A DNA stretch of 20,605 nucleotides from positions 1 through 20,605 of the forward strand of contig JANPIL010000220.1 of the NCBI GenBank assembly GCA_031424975.1, given 5' to 3'. Source of the stretch: Xanthocytophaga sp031424975. GTDB lineage: Bacteria > Bacteroidota > Bacteroidia > Cytophagales > 172606-1. The notes under the pieces were generated by a model. The model was not told the DNA's origin. It was given only the letters and a program-made list of their open reading frames with translations, and did no database searches. Below, piece after piece: positions 13,681 to 20,605 of this stretch; position 1 is the first letter of the stretch, and every line of letters starts with the position of its first letter. The translations under genes and the position numbers were made by a program.

Positions 13681-16600
13681 TTAAAAAGTAACGTTAAGAC
13701 CGAGTGTGTACGTGCGTGCTTGGGGAGTGGAGTTTCTGTCCACGCCCGGGGCAAGGTTAGTGGCTTGAAAGCCTTGTGACTGACCATTAGTACTTACCTC
13801 TGGATCAGATCCACTGTAACGGGTAATTATGAATGCATTCTGTACTTGGGCATACAGCCGTACATTGGTCAGGCCGGATTTTTGCAGGAAAGGCAGTTCC
13901 TTGAAATTATAGGCGAGCACGATATTTCGGAACCGCAGGAAATCGCCACTTTCAATGTTACGTGTGATGGCAAAAGCGGAGCCGTTGGAGTTGTTGTCTG
14001 TATAGACCACACGCGGTACTGTAGTTTGCTGACCAGGTGTAGTCCATCTTTCCAAAACTTCTGTACTGTTATTCCACATCCGTTGGTCCAAAAGACCTGC
14101 CTTTGTGCCGTTGTATATTTTGTTGCCACCGGAGAATTGCAGGAAAACATTCAGGTCAAAGCCTTTGTATCGAAAAGTGTTGTTCAGGCCACCAAACCAC
14201 TTGGGCAATGTGTTTCCTGCTAAAACCCGGTCTCCGGCTGGTGAACCTGCCCGCGCGCCATCACTTACAAATGTCCAGCGGTCTGCCGCAGGGGCAGCGT
14301 GGTTGTATTGCACTTCCCGGCCATCGCGATTTAGGAATACCGCCCGTCCGTTATCAGCATTCACGCGCACCCATTGAACCGCAAAAAGACTGCCGATTGG
14401 CTGGCCAACGCGGGTTATGTTGGTTTGTTCCAATCCGCCGGTGGTGGTGTTGATGTCTGAATTGTTGATGTCCAGTTTCAAGACCTCATTCCGAAGAGTG
14501 GATATGTTGAAGCCGGTTGTCCAGACAAATCCTCCCTTGTCAATGTTGGTCGTGTTAACAGTGAATTCAATACCGGAGTTTTTCATTGCCGCTACGTTGG
14601 AAAGAATGGCGTTGCCGGGTATTCCTTTGGATGGAGGCTCCGGGTTGAAGAGAACCAAATCCGAAAGGTTATTACGGTAATAAGCGAATTCTACCTGCAA
14701 GCGATTATTGAAAAAGGATGCATCAAATCCCACATCGATTTTTTCGCTGGATTCCCAACGGAGGTTGGGGCTGGCAGCTTGGGTAAACTGGAACGTGGCC
14801 ACGTCACCGTACAAGCCGCTGCTGAACAGTGGCAGTGAGCCGTAATCGTTGGGCAAGAATGTGTTGCCCACGGTTCCGTAGCTTCCCCTGATTTTGAAGT
14901 CATTCACAAAATTCAACCCCGCATTCTTAAAGAATTCTTCCTGCGAAAGTCTCCATCCAGCACCAACGCCTCCGAAATTGCCCCACTTGTTGCCTGCTGC
15001 CAGCGCAGAGAAGCCGTCGCGACGCACATTGGCAGACAATAAGTATTTGTCGGCAAATGATAGGTTTACACGCCCAAAAACAGACAATAAGCCGTTTTCG
15101 AATTGAATATTGCCTACCGGAGGATTGTTTACCGAGAAAGTGCCTTGAAAGGAAGTGAAAAAATCGTCCGCAATACCCTGTCGGCTTGCTCCCCAGCCGT
15201 AGAAACTCGTCTGTTGTATTTCCGAACCAACCAATGCCGAGAAGTTGAGCTTGCCAAAGGTGCGGGTGAAATTCAAAGTGTTTTGCCAGTTGGAGAGTTG
15301 GCTTCTGAAAAACACATTATTGACTACGCCCCCGTTTTGCCAGCCATCGCCATGTAGGGCAGCTTGAAACTGTATACCCTCAATGTAAAGGTTATCCATT
15401 CCGTAGGATGTCCTGAAATTCAATCCTTTCATCAGGCGTAAATCCAAAAAAATGTTTCCCAAAATGCGGTTGGTTTCATTGGTGGATTTATTGAGATCGA
15501 TTTCCGGTTGCGGATTCGGAAAGTTTAACCCCACGCCATTGGGTGCATTGTTGCCGACTCCCAGCCGGTTGCTTACCACGTCAATATTATAAGTGCCATT
15601 TTCATTAAACACAGGTACATTTGACGGTTGTACCAACGGAATGCGCCCTAATCCGCTGGTGGCGAATGCTCCCGTGGCACCAGTGTTGGGAGATTGCCCC
15701 AAACTGTTGGAATATTGAATATTAGCACCTACCGATAGCCAGTCGTACAATTTATGTTCAAAGTTCATCCGGGTTGTGTAACGGCGGAATGAATTGGCTT
15801 TCAGCATTCCCTCTTGGTTAGTGTATCCTGCCGAAAACAAGTAAGATGTTTTGTCCGAGGCTCCACTCACACTTAGGGCATAATTTTGTTGAAACCCCCT
15901 TCTGTACACCACATCATACCAATCTGTGTCCACTATTTTGCCGCCAATAGTATCCAAGCGAGCTATTCCTTGCTCTGTTGTACGGCCATTCACGAGGCTG
16001 TTGCCCCCATCCACCCAGTTCTTGTAGCCTTCATTCTTCATTTGGACATACTCTTGGGAATTGAGCACGTCGAATTTCCGGAACGCCTCAGTTGAACCTA
16101 TCCATGAATCAAAATTCACAACAGGTTTTCCTTGCTTGCCTTTTTTGGTTGTAATCAAGATAACACCATTGGCGGCGCGAGAACCGTAAATTGCGGTTGC
16201 CGACGCATCCTTCAACACCTCATACGATTCTATATCACTGGGATTCAAGTCAGCGAGTGCATTGCTGATGGTGAATCCGGTTGTGTTTACTCCATTGCTA
16301 ATCGGAAGGTTGTCTATGACAATCAATGGCTGTGAACTGGAGGAAATCGAGTTGATGCCACGTACCCGGATGATGGGAGCATTGCCCAACACTCCGTTTG
16401 GCGTTGTGATGTTTACCCCGGCAGCGCGACCCTGCAAGCCTTGCTCAAAACTCTGAACAGGAAGGCTGGCAATGTCCGATCCTTTCACTTGTGCTATTGA
16501 ACCGGTCACATCGCGTTTTGCTTGTGTTCCGTATCCAACTACCACCACTTCATTCAACGCCTTCGTGTCCGAAATCAACTTCACGTCCACGCTTGAGCGG

Positions 16601-16860
16601 TTGCCGATGGCTACCTCTTGGGCCAGCATCCCGATGAAACTGAAAGCCAGTGTGGCATTGCCCGGAGCCGTGATGCTGTATGCGCCATCGGCATTGGTGG
16701 TCGTGCCGGTTTGTGTGCCTTTGATCACCACGCTCACGCCAGGCAGCGGTGAGTTGTCGTCGGCGGAGGTGACCTTGCCCGTTACGGTGGTTTCGTTTTG
16801 GGCCATGGCCGGCAGACCCGCTAGTGCCAAGACGAAAAGGAACTGTAGGATTTTTTTCAT
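13681..16860 (-). CDS. susC: SusC/RagA-family TonB-linked outer-membrane transporter
   Basis: A 1059-residue outer-membrane transporter. It has a signal peptide (1-20, AMA|Q) and a CarboxypepD_reg domain (about 22-100: 'TVTGKVTSADDNSPLPGVSVVIKG', 'NADGAYSITAPGNATLAFSFIG'). The SusC signature linker is NEVVVVGYGTQAKRDVTGSI. The plug carries 'GLQGRAAGVNIT', 'IRVRGINSI', and 'ASATAIYGSRAANGVILITTKKG', all diagnostic. A long barrel follows, ending in phenylalanine as usual (LGLNVTF). There is no STN domain, so control by an anti-sigma factor is not expected. The start at 16860 follows a Bacteroidota-type promoter at 16926-16961 and a 5' UTR of about 60 bases with a small hairpin. It pairs with the SusD protein downstream; together they import a ligand across the outer membrane with TonB energy. 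Confidence 0.95.
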   Translation of the reverse strand: MKKILQFLFVLALAGLPAMAQNETTVTGKVTSADDNSPLPGVSVVIKGTQTGTTTNADGAYSITAPGNATLAFSFIGMLAQEVAIGNRSSVDVKLISDTKALNEVVVVGYGTQAKRDVTGSIAQVKGSDIASLPVQSFEQGLQGRAAGVNITTPNGVLGNAPIIRVRGINSISSSSQPLIVIDNLPISNGVNTTGFTISNALADLNPSDIESYEVLKDASATAIYGSRAANGVILITTKKGKQGKPVVNFDSWIGSTEAFRKFDVLNSQEYVQMKNEGYKNWVDGGNSLVNGRTTEQGIARLDTIGGKIVDTDWYDVVYRRGFQQNYALSVSGASDKTSYLFSAGYTNQEGMLKANSFRRYTTRMNFEHKLYDWLSVGANIQYSNSLGQSPNTGATGAFATSGLGRIPLVQPSNVPVFNENGTYNIDVVSNRLGVGNNAPNGVGLNFPNPQPEIDLNKSTNETNRILGNIFLDLRLMKGLNFRTSYGMDNLYIEGIQFQAALHGDGWQNGGVVNNVFFRSQLSNWQNTLNFTRTFGKLNFSALVGSEIQQTSFYGWGASRQGIADDFFTSFQGTFSVNNPPVGNIQFENGLLSVFGRVNLSFADKYLLSANVRRDGFSALAAGNKWGNFGGVGAGWRLSQEEFFKNAGLNFVNDFKIRGSYGTVGNTFLPNDYGSLPLFSSGLYGDVATFQFTQAASPNLRWESSEKIDVGFDASFFNNRLQVEFAYYRNNLSDLVLFNPEPPSKGIPGNAILSNVAAMKNSGIEFTVNTTNIDKGGFVWTTGFNISTLRNEVLKLDINNSDINTTTGGLEQTNITRVGQPIGSLFAVQWVRVNADNGRAVFLNRDGREVQYNHAAPAADRWTFVSDGARAGSPAGDRVLAGNTLPKWFGGLNNTFRYKGFDLNVFLQFSGGNKIYNGTKAGLLDQRMWNNSTEVLERWTTPGQQTTVPRVVYTDNNSNGSAFAITRNIESGDFLRFRNIVLAYNFKELPFLQKSGLTNVRLYAQVQNAFIITRYSGSDPEVSTNGQSQGFQATNLAPGVDRNSTPQARTYTLGLNVTF

Positions 16861-16895
16861 GGTACTGGTGTTGGTTTTAGTTTGATTGGAAATGC

Positions 16896-16913
16896 ACGGG
16901 TAAGAAAACCCGT
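16896..16913 (-). other. Small hairpin in the susC 5' UTR
   Basis: ACGGGT (16896-16901) and ACCCGT (16908-16913) form a 6-bp stem with a 6-base A-rich loop, between the proposed start of transcription and the susC ATG. It could stabilise the message or affect translation. No riboswitch class is recognised. Confidence 0.4.
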
Positions 16914-16925
16914 ATAAATGAAAGA

Positions 16926-16961
16926 CAAAAGTACACGATAAGGTTTGTATCTTCCAACAAA
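16926..16961 (-). promoter_or_regulatory. Probable promoter of the susC-susD operon
   Basis: On the minus strand TACTTTTG (16933-16926) matches the Bacteroidota -7 consensus TAnnTTTG exactly. Upstream TTTG (16961-16958) overlaps TTG (16957-16955), which is 21 bases from the -7 box, near the usual -33 spacing. Transcription would begin near 16919, about 60 bases before the ATG. The rest of the 300-base gap 16861-17160 holds only the terminator at 17084-17122 and an A+T-rich stretch with two AAAACCGG words. Confidence 0.55.
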
Positions 16962-17083
16962 TGCCTGGAGAAAATTAGGTGTCCGGGAAGAAAAACCGGT
17001 TTTTGTTCTAAAACCGGCTCTTTCGATAGGCTGCTGTCCAAGGAAATACACCCAGTGCCGCACTTGCGGGTGATGTAAGTATT

Positions 17084-17122
17084 AAACGAAAAAGCACGGC
17101 TTCGGGCCGTGCTTTTTCGTTT
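17084..17122. terminator. Bidirectional terminator after the lipocalin-like gene
   Basis: A perfect 17-bp stem: left arm 17084-17100 (AAACGAAAAAGCACGGC), right arm 17106-17122, loop TTCGG. It has A-rich and T-rich flanks on both sides. It ends the minus-strand transcript of the gene at 17161-17667 and shields the susC promoter from read-through. Confidence 0.85.
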
Positions 17123-17160
17123 GCGATGGATTCAATGCCTGCAAATACAGCCTGTTCCGG

Positions 17161-17667
17161 TTACTGCGTGGCCGAAAACGTTCTTGTTATCGTGAAGATG
17201 CGGCGGTCGCCTTGTTCATTTATGGTGATTGGCACCGCATAACTCACGCGGAGTTGCGTTTCCGTCAGTTCGAGTATGTCCCAGTTTTCCAGCGAACCGG
17301 CCACATCCAGCACTATGGTTTGTTTGTCCCCACTAAAAAACCAAGTGCCCGCCTCTATGACTTTGCCCTGTCCGTCGCAGCGTATCGCGCCGGCTTCCTG
17401 GGTGTAGGTTTTGGGGTCGGCATTGAACGAATAGATGTTGTCCTTTTCGCAAGTCCCGAACAGGGTGTACAGATCGGTAATGGTGATGACCGCGCCCGTA
17501 TTGTCCTGTAGTGGCAGCGGTGGGTTGATGGTAAATGTCTCCGTTTTCCACGAACGGGCCAGTTGGCGCACCTTAGGGTCTATTTCCGGTTCGTTGCTGC
17601 TGTCTTTTTTGCAGGCCGAAGCGGCCACCAGCAGTGTGATAAATAACAGGGCGTGCAGTTTTTTCAT
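17161..17667 (-). CDS. Lipocalin-like lipoprotein
   Basis: A 168-residue lipoprotein. The signal ends at C19 (VAASAC), followed by KKDSSNEPE. The mature part has the pattern of Bacteroidota lipocalin-like proteins: 'LARSWKTETFTI' near the start, 'TLFGTCEKDNIYSFNAD' in the middle, 'AIRCDGQGKVIEAGTWFFSGDKQTIVLDV', and closing strands 'WDILELTETQLRVSY' and 'RIFTITRTFSA'. Two cysteines (in GTCEKD and IRCDG) probably form a disulfide. This suggests an eight-strand beta-barrel that holds a small hydrophobic ligand at the membrane, but no ligand is known. The open frame continues 82 codons upstream through a dispersed repeat; the ATG at 17667 gives the lipoprotein signal. It is single, with a strong terminator after it. 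Confidence 0.75.
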   Translation of the reverse strand: MKKLHALLFITLLVAASACKKDSSNEPEIDPKVRQLARSWKTETFTINPPLPLQDNTGAVITITDLYTLFGTCEKDNIYSFNADPKTYTQEAGAIRCDGQGKVIEAGTWFFSGDKQTIVLDVAGSLENWDILELTETQLRVSYAVPITINEQGDRRIFTITRTFSATQ

Positions 17668-17736
17668 GTTCTGGGTGGTTGGTGAATGGATGGACAAGAT
17701 TGAAAGAAAAACGCGGGACAACAAATTTTTTTCCCG

Positions 17737-17792
17737 GAGGGGTTTGGCGTTTTTGAAAGCTGAAAGCCCCGTCTTTAGCGGGGATACTATTT
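17737..17792 (+). repeat. Dispersed bipartite repeat, copy 9 (long form with hairpin cassette)
   Basis: GAGGGGTTTGGCGTTT, GAAA, then a cassette, then GGGGATACTATTT. In the cassette CCCCG (17767-17771) pairs with CGGGG (17779-17783). The cassette interrupts the repeat after GAAA and before GATACTAT, exactly as in copy 4, and shares its AGCTGAAAGCCCCG text. It lies between the M43 protease and lipocalin-like genes. Confidence 0.8.
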
Positions 17793-17803
17793 CAGGACGT
17801 TGG

Positions 17804-17827
17804 CTTGCGGGTGTTTTCACCCGCAAG
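17804..17827. other. Perfect 10-bp hairpin after the M43 protease gene
   Basis: CTTGCGGGTG (17804-17813) and CACCCGCAAG (17818-17827) around TTTT. It lies about 125 bases beyond the protease stop, beside copy 9. There is no T-run after the stem on either strand. It may end the protease transcript or be one more extragenic palindrome. The remaining bases of 17668-17953 show nothing else. Confidence 0.5.
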
Positions 17828-17953
17828 GGTATTGCCGTTGCACGGGAGAAACCTGCCATTGCCGGTGCTTTTCGCCAACAACCCATGCGGGCCAAAGTTC
17901 CCCGTGGTTTCAACCGCCGGTCAAAAACCGCTTGGCGGAACGATTCGGGATTT

Positions 17954-20350
17954 TTACAACTTCACCACCTTGCGCCGCACTTGCTGGCCGTCCAGTTCAA
18001 ACTCGACGATGTATAGCCCGGCAGCCAAGCCATTCATGTCAATTGTCCGGGTGTAGGCATCGGCGGGTTTGGCACTTTCAAAAGATACTATTTTCCGGCC
18101 CGCCGAATCATACACACGCACCGTGATTTTGCCGCGCAGCCCGTTGACCAGCGACAGTTGCAGGTTGCCGCCCGTCGGGTTGGGGCTTAGAGTAAGGGAC
18201 TTGCCCATGGCGGGCGGCGGCTCGGGAGCGGTGGGGGAGGCACGCACAAACACCGTGACCGAGGCATTGGCGTTGCACAAGTCCTGCCCCGAACCCGTGA
18301 CCACGTAGGTGGTGGTGCGCGTGGGGCGGGCCACTACCTGAGGCCCCAGCACGGCATTGAGGTTTTCGGCCGGAGTCCACGAAAACAGGCTTGCCCCCCG
18401 CGCATCGAGCGTCACGGCATCGCCGGCATTGATGTAAATCGAGGAAGCCGAGAGTTGCACCGACTCGTTCATGCCCACCAGCGGCGTAATCTGGTGCGAC
18501 ACGTTGAGGCCGCGCGAAATGGAATACGGGTTCCAAGCCCCGTCTGCCTTTTGCTCCCAAGCCGTAATCCGCGCCGACTCGCCGTTCTGGTTGGTGGTAA
18601 GGGCAACCGTGTCACGGCTGGTGTTGTCCAGTTCCACACCCACAAAATAAGGTAGCCCGTTGATGGGGGCGTTGCGGTCAAAGGTGATTTGGGTGGGCCG
18701 GTTCAGTGCCGCATCCTGCAAGATGGTACGCAGCGAGATTGTCTTGCGTTCCAGCACCGCTCCCGGACTGCTCTGGAAACCACGCGCATTCCAGACCAGC
18801 ACCGTCACCGTTGATTCGGTGGCGGCTCCTGCGGCGGCTACCGCCCTGCCAAACCTGATCGAGGTGCCGCTCAGGTTTGTGTAGCCCAGGCTGTTGTTGA
18901 AATATTCGGCTTTGGCACGGTCGCGCTGCGAGTTTTGCCCGGCAATGTAGCCGCTGCCCGGCGCGGGTTGGCGCAACAGCGTCGGTGTGCCGGTAAAATT
19001 GGTGGCGGTGCCGCAGAGTCCGGCATCCAATACATCAATGTAGCTGGTGCGGGTCAGCGGCTCGGAAGCTCCCAAACCATTGGCGGCCACGAGCGTGACC
19101 GGGAATTTCCCGGAAGCGGCGTAGGTCACCACCGGATTCCGTTCGGTGGAAGTGGCCGGGCTGCCGCCTTCGAATGTCCACTGCCACTGGGTGGGCGAGT
19201 TGGCCGACAGGTCGCTGAAATTGACCCTTGCCCCGCGCAGGATTTGCTGCTTGTCGGCGCGGAAGTTGGGTGCGGGCTTGGCGGCCACCAAGGTTCCGCA
19301 CACATTGGAGGTGGTCAGTTCGCGGCGGCGTGGGCTTAGCTCAATCACGGCCCGCATCCGCAGTTTTTGGCCGCGTGTGAAAATGTTCATGCAGGCATCG
19401 TCCGAATAGTCCATGTAGTTTTCCACCATGTTGGCTCCGCCGCACGAGACCCGCCCTTTCTGGCATCCCCGGCTTTCCGATTGCTGCGTCGGCGTGTCTC
19501 CCACAAAATCATCGGCGCAGTTGCCATCGCCCCAGATGTGGCGCAAACCCAGCCAATGCCCGGTTTCGTGCGAGAGGGTGCGGCCCAGGTTATAAGGAGC
19601 TTGCAAACCCGGAAACGTGCCTTTTTCCGAACATCCGAAACTCGTGTAGCGCACCACCACGCCGTCGGTGCTGGCCGCCCCGCCGCTTTCGGGTATGCCC
19701 GGCAGGTTGGCTTGGCTCGGAAACTGGGCATATCCCACCAAGTTCTCGTCGCGTCCGTCAAAATCCAGCACCCACACGTTGTAATACCGGTTGGGATCCC
19801 AGGTGGCACTGGTGGCGGGCTTGATTTCGCCTTCTATTTGTTCGCGGGTATACGATGCGCGGCTGCCCCGGATGCGGTCAATGCCGCGTTCGGGCATGGT
19901 GCGGCCCTGCGGGTCGAGGGCGGCCAGGCAGAATTCTATCTCAATGTCGGCCCCGCGCGCATCTTCATTAAAGCCGCGCGTGCCGGGTTTGCGCCGGAAA
20001 TCCTCGTTGAGTACGTCCAGTTGCGACTGTATCTGCGCCGCGCTGATATTGCGGCCCTGCCCCACCGGCTCGCCGCTGTGCACCACGTGTACCACCATCG
20101 GGATGGTGACTGTGGCCTCGGTGACGCGCCCCGCCCGGCGGCGGATTTCAATCTCCTTCATTTTCTGCTGCACTGCCGCCTCAAACTGCATCAGGGTTCC
20201 CAGCTGCGGAAACTTCCGGCGCAGCAGCGAATCCATGGGCATGGTGGCGCATTTGTCGGCGGGTGCCTGGGCTTGCGCGGCCATGCCGAGCAGCAGGCAG
20301 GCCAGCAGCCATGTGCAGTGCCGGGTTTTCGGTGATTTTGATTTGTTCAT
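17954..20350 (-). CDS. Secreted pappalysin-like (M43) metalloprotease with PKD and T9SS sorting domains
   Basis: A 798-residue secreted protease. The signal peptide lies in about 1-32 (CTWLLACLLLGMAAQAQA). A propeptide-like region is followed by 'VTIPMVVHVVHSGEPVGQG' and the catalytic domain with the zinc motif HETGHWLGLRH (261-271) and the Met-turn at M313 (YMDYSDDACM), as in cytophagalysin/ulilysin. A PKD domain follows ('FRADKQQILRGARVNFSDLS', 'WQWTFEGG', 'YAASGKFPVTLVAANGLG'). Further beta-sandwich regions lead to a type A C-terminal sorting domain (about 715-798: 'LSPNPTGGNLQLSL', 'VYDSAGRKIVSF', 'MNGLAAGLYIVEFELDGQQVRRKVVKL') for the type IX system. The start at 20350 gives the signal peptide; 14 more upstream codons are unlikely. 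Residues about 752-763 are encoded by an in-frame dispersed repeat (18063-18096). It probably degrades host or environmental proteins outside the cell. Confidence 0.93.
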   Translation of the reverse strand: MNKSKSPKTRHCTWLLACLLLGMAAQAQAPADKCATMPMDSLLRRKFPQLGTLMQFEAAVQQKMKEIEIRRRAGRVTEATVTIPMVVHVVHSGEPVGQGRNISAAQIQSQLDVLNEDFRRKPGTRGFNEDARGADIEIEFCLAALDPQGRTMPERGIDRIRGSRASYTREQIEGEIKPATSATWDPNRYYNVWVLDFDGRDENLVGYAQFPSQANLPGIPESGGAASTDGVVVRYTSFGCSEKGTFPGLQAPYNLGRTLSHETGHWLGLRHIWGDGNCADDFVGDTPTQQSESRGCQKGRVSCGGANMVENYMDYSDDACMNIFTRGQKLRMRAVIELSPRRRELTTSNVCGTLVAAKPAPNFRADKQQILRGARVNFSDLSANSPTQWQWTFEGGSPATSTERNPVVTYAASGKFPVTLVAANGLGASEPLTRTSYIDVLDAGLCGTATNFTGTPTLLRQPAPGSGYIAGQNSQRDRAKAEYFNNSLGYTNLSGTSIRFGRAVAAAGAATESTVTVLVWNARGFQSSPGAVLERKTISLRTILQDAALNRPTQITFDRNAPINGLPYFVGVELDNTSRDTVALTTNQNGESARITAWEQKADGAWNPYSISRGLNVSHQITPLVGMNESVQLSASSIYINAGDAVTLDARGASLFSWTPAENLNAVLGPQVVARPTRTTTYVVTGSGQDLCNANASVTVFVRASPTAPEPPPAMGKSLTLSPNPTGGNLQLSLVNGLRGKITVRVYDSAGRKIVSFESAKPADAYTRTIDMNGLAAGLYIVEFELDGQQVRRKVVKL
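18063..18096 (+). repeat. Dispersed bipartite repeat, copy 10, inside the protease coding sequence
   Basis: GCGGGTTTGGCAC, linker, AAAGATACTATTTTCC: a full-length copy within the sorting domain. Read on the coding (minus) strand it encodes R-K753-I-V-S-F-E-S-A-K-P-A763. The reading frame splits ATAGTA as ATA-GTA and so avoids the TAG that the core would give in another frame. Confidence 0.85.
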
Positions 20351-20496
20351 TGTCGGGGTTTTGCTGTTATCAAACAATGGAGTTGGTCTCAACGGACAAT
20401 CAAACGGTTATGGTTTTTGCCAGCCTTTCCTTAAACCGCCACCGGCCAGAGGCGGCTGTTGCTTCACGGATGCCGGTGTTTGGCGGAGGTCGGCTT

Positions 20497-20529
20497 GAAA
20501 ATAGTATCTTTGAAAACCCGCAAACCCCC
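20497..20529 (-). repeat. Dispersed bipartite repeat, copy 11
   Basis: On the minus strand GGGGGTTTGCGGG, T-rich linker, AAAGATACTATTTTC. It lies between the start of the M43 protease gene and the end of the partial gene at the window edge, 18 bases after that gene's stop. The rest of 20351-20547 shows no gene. Confidence 0.8.
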
Positions 20530-20547
20530 GTCTTCCGGGCGGCTGCC

Positions 20548-20605
20548 TCATTCTTTCTGCGCGTCCAGGGTAAAGCGGAAACTGCCATTGATGTCGTTGA
20601 ATTTG
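20548..20605 (-). CDS. C-terminal end of an unidentified protein, cut by the window edge
   Basis: On the minus strand the last visible codons read KFNDINGSFRFTLDAQKE followed by TGA (20550-20548). The residues look like true protein (beta-strand pattern, no rare or stop codons), but 18 residues are too few to assign a family. It is followed by a dispersed repeat and then, on the same strand, by the M43 protease. The first base of the fragment, at 20605, is part of an incomplete codon. Confidence 0.5.
   Translation of the reverse strand, partial: KFNDINGSFRFTLDAQKE

Noticed and set aside
15946..15955. AATAGTATCC inside susC as a further repeat copy
   Set aside because: Only the core matches; the GTTTGG half is missing and the residues (LDTIGG) fit the SusC sequence. 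Judged chance.
16861..17160. Riboswitch or small RNA upstream of susC
   Set aside because: Only a 6-bp hairpin, a promoter and a terminator are visible; no known riboswitch core is recognised.
19367..20335. 322-codon open frame opposite the M43 protease
   Set aside because: No signal or domain pattern; the other strand contains HETGHWLGLRH and the rest of the protease.

Overview
The window looks like a chromosomal segment of a Bacteroidota bacterium, probably of the Cytophagales type. It carries a SusC/SusD outer-membrane uptake pair, a second TonB-dependent receptor of the Bacteroidota build (CarboxypepD_reg-like N-terminal domain), a DUF3078 barrel protein, a secreted pappalysin-like (M43) protease with PKD domain and type IX secretion sorting domain, and promoter-like sequences of the Bacteroidota TAnnTTTG type. 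No rRNA, tRNA, transposase or CRISPR array was found.

Left part (1-3600): yidD on the minus strand; then on the plus strand a small secreted DUF3299-like protein and a TonB-dependent receptor, separated by a perfect 22-bp inverted repeat that looks like a metal-regulator operator. Middle (3600-7900): a single-chain type IIG restriction-modification enzyme, clearly richer in A+T than its surroundings and lying between repeat copies, probably acquired. Next (7900-12100), all on the minus strand: a DUF3078 barrel protein, a Tat-exported gluconate-2-dehydrogenase-subunit-3-like protein and a GMC flavoprotein dehydrogenase with an iron-sulfur cysteine motif. Then (12100-16900) a susC-susD operon with a recognisable promoter and a strong terminator. 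Right part (17100-20605): a lipocalin-like lipoprotein, the M43 protease, and the last codons of a gene that runs off the window.

A plausible functional reading is uptake of an oligosaccharide or peptide ligand through SusCD, with a periplasmic, Tat-exported sugar dehydrogenase (GMC plus hitch-hiker subunit) next door, and separate metal uptake by the left-hand receptor. The ligand cannot be read from sequence.

The most unusual feature is a dispersed bipartite repeat: left half near GCGGGTTTGGC, a short T-rich linker, then GATACTATTTTGC. I count 11 copies, in most of the gaps between genes. Two long copies carry an extra hairpin cassette at the same internal point. One copy lies in frame inside the protease's C-terminal sorting domain, and one supplies the stop codon of the DUF3078 gene. 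Other repeat families sit in the same gaps: a 27-bp perfect palindrome pair, a MITE-like element with about 25-bp terminal inverted repeats, and C-rich tandem hairpins.
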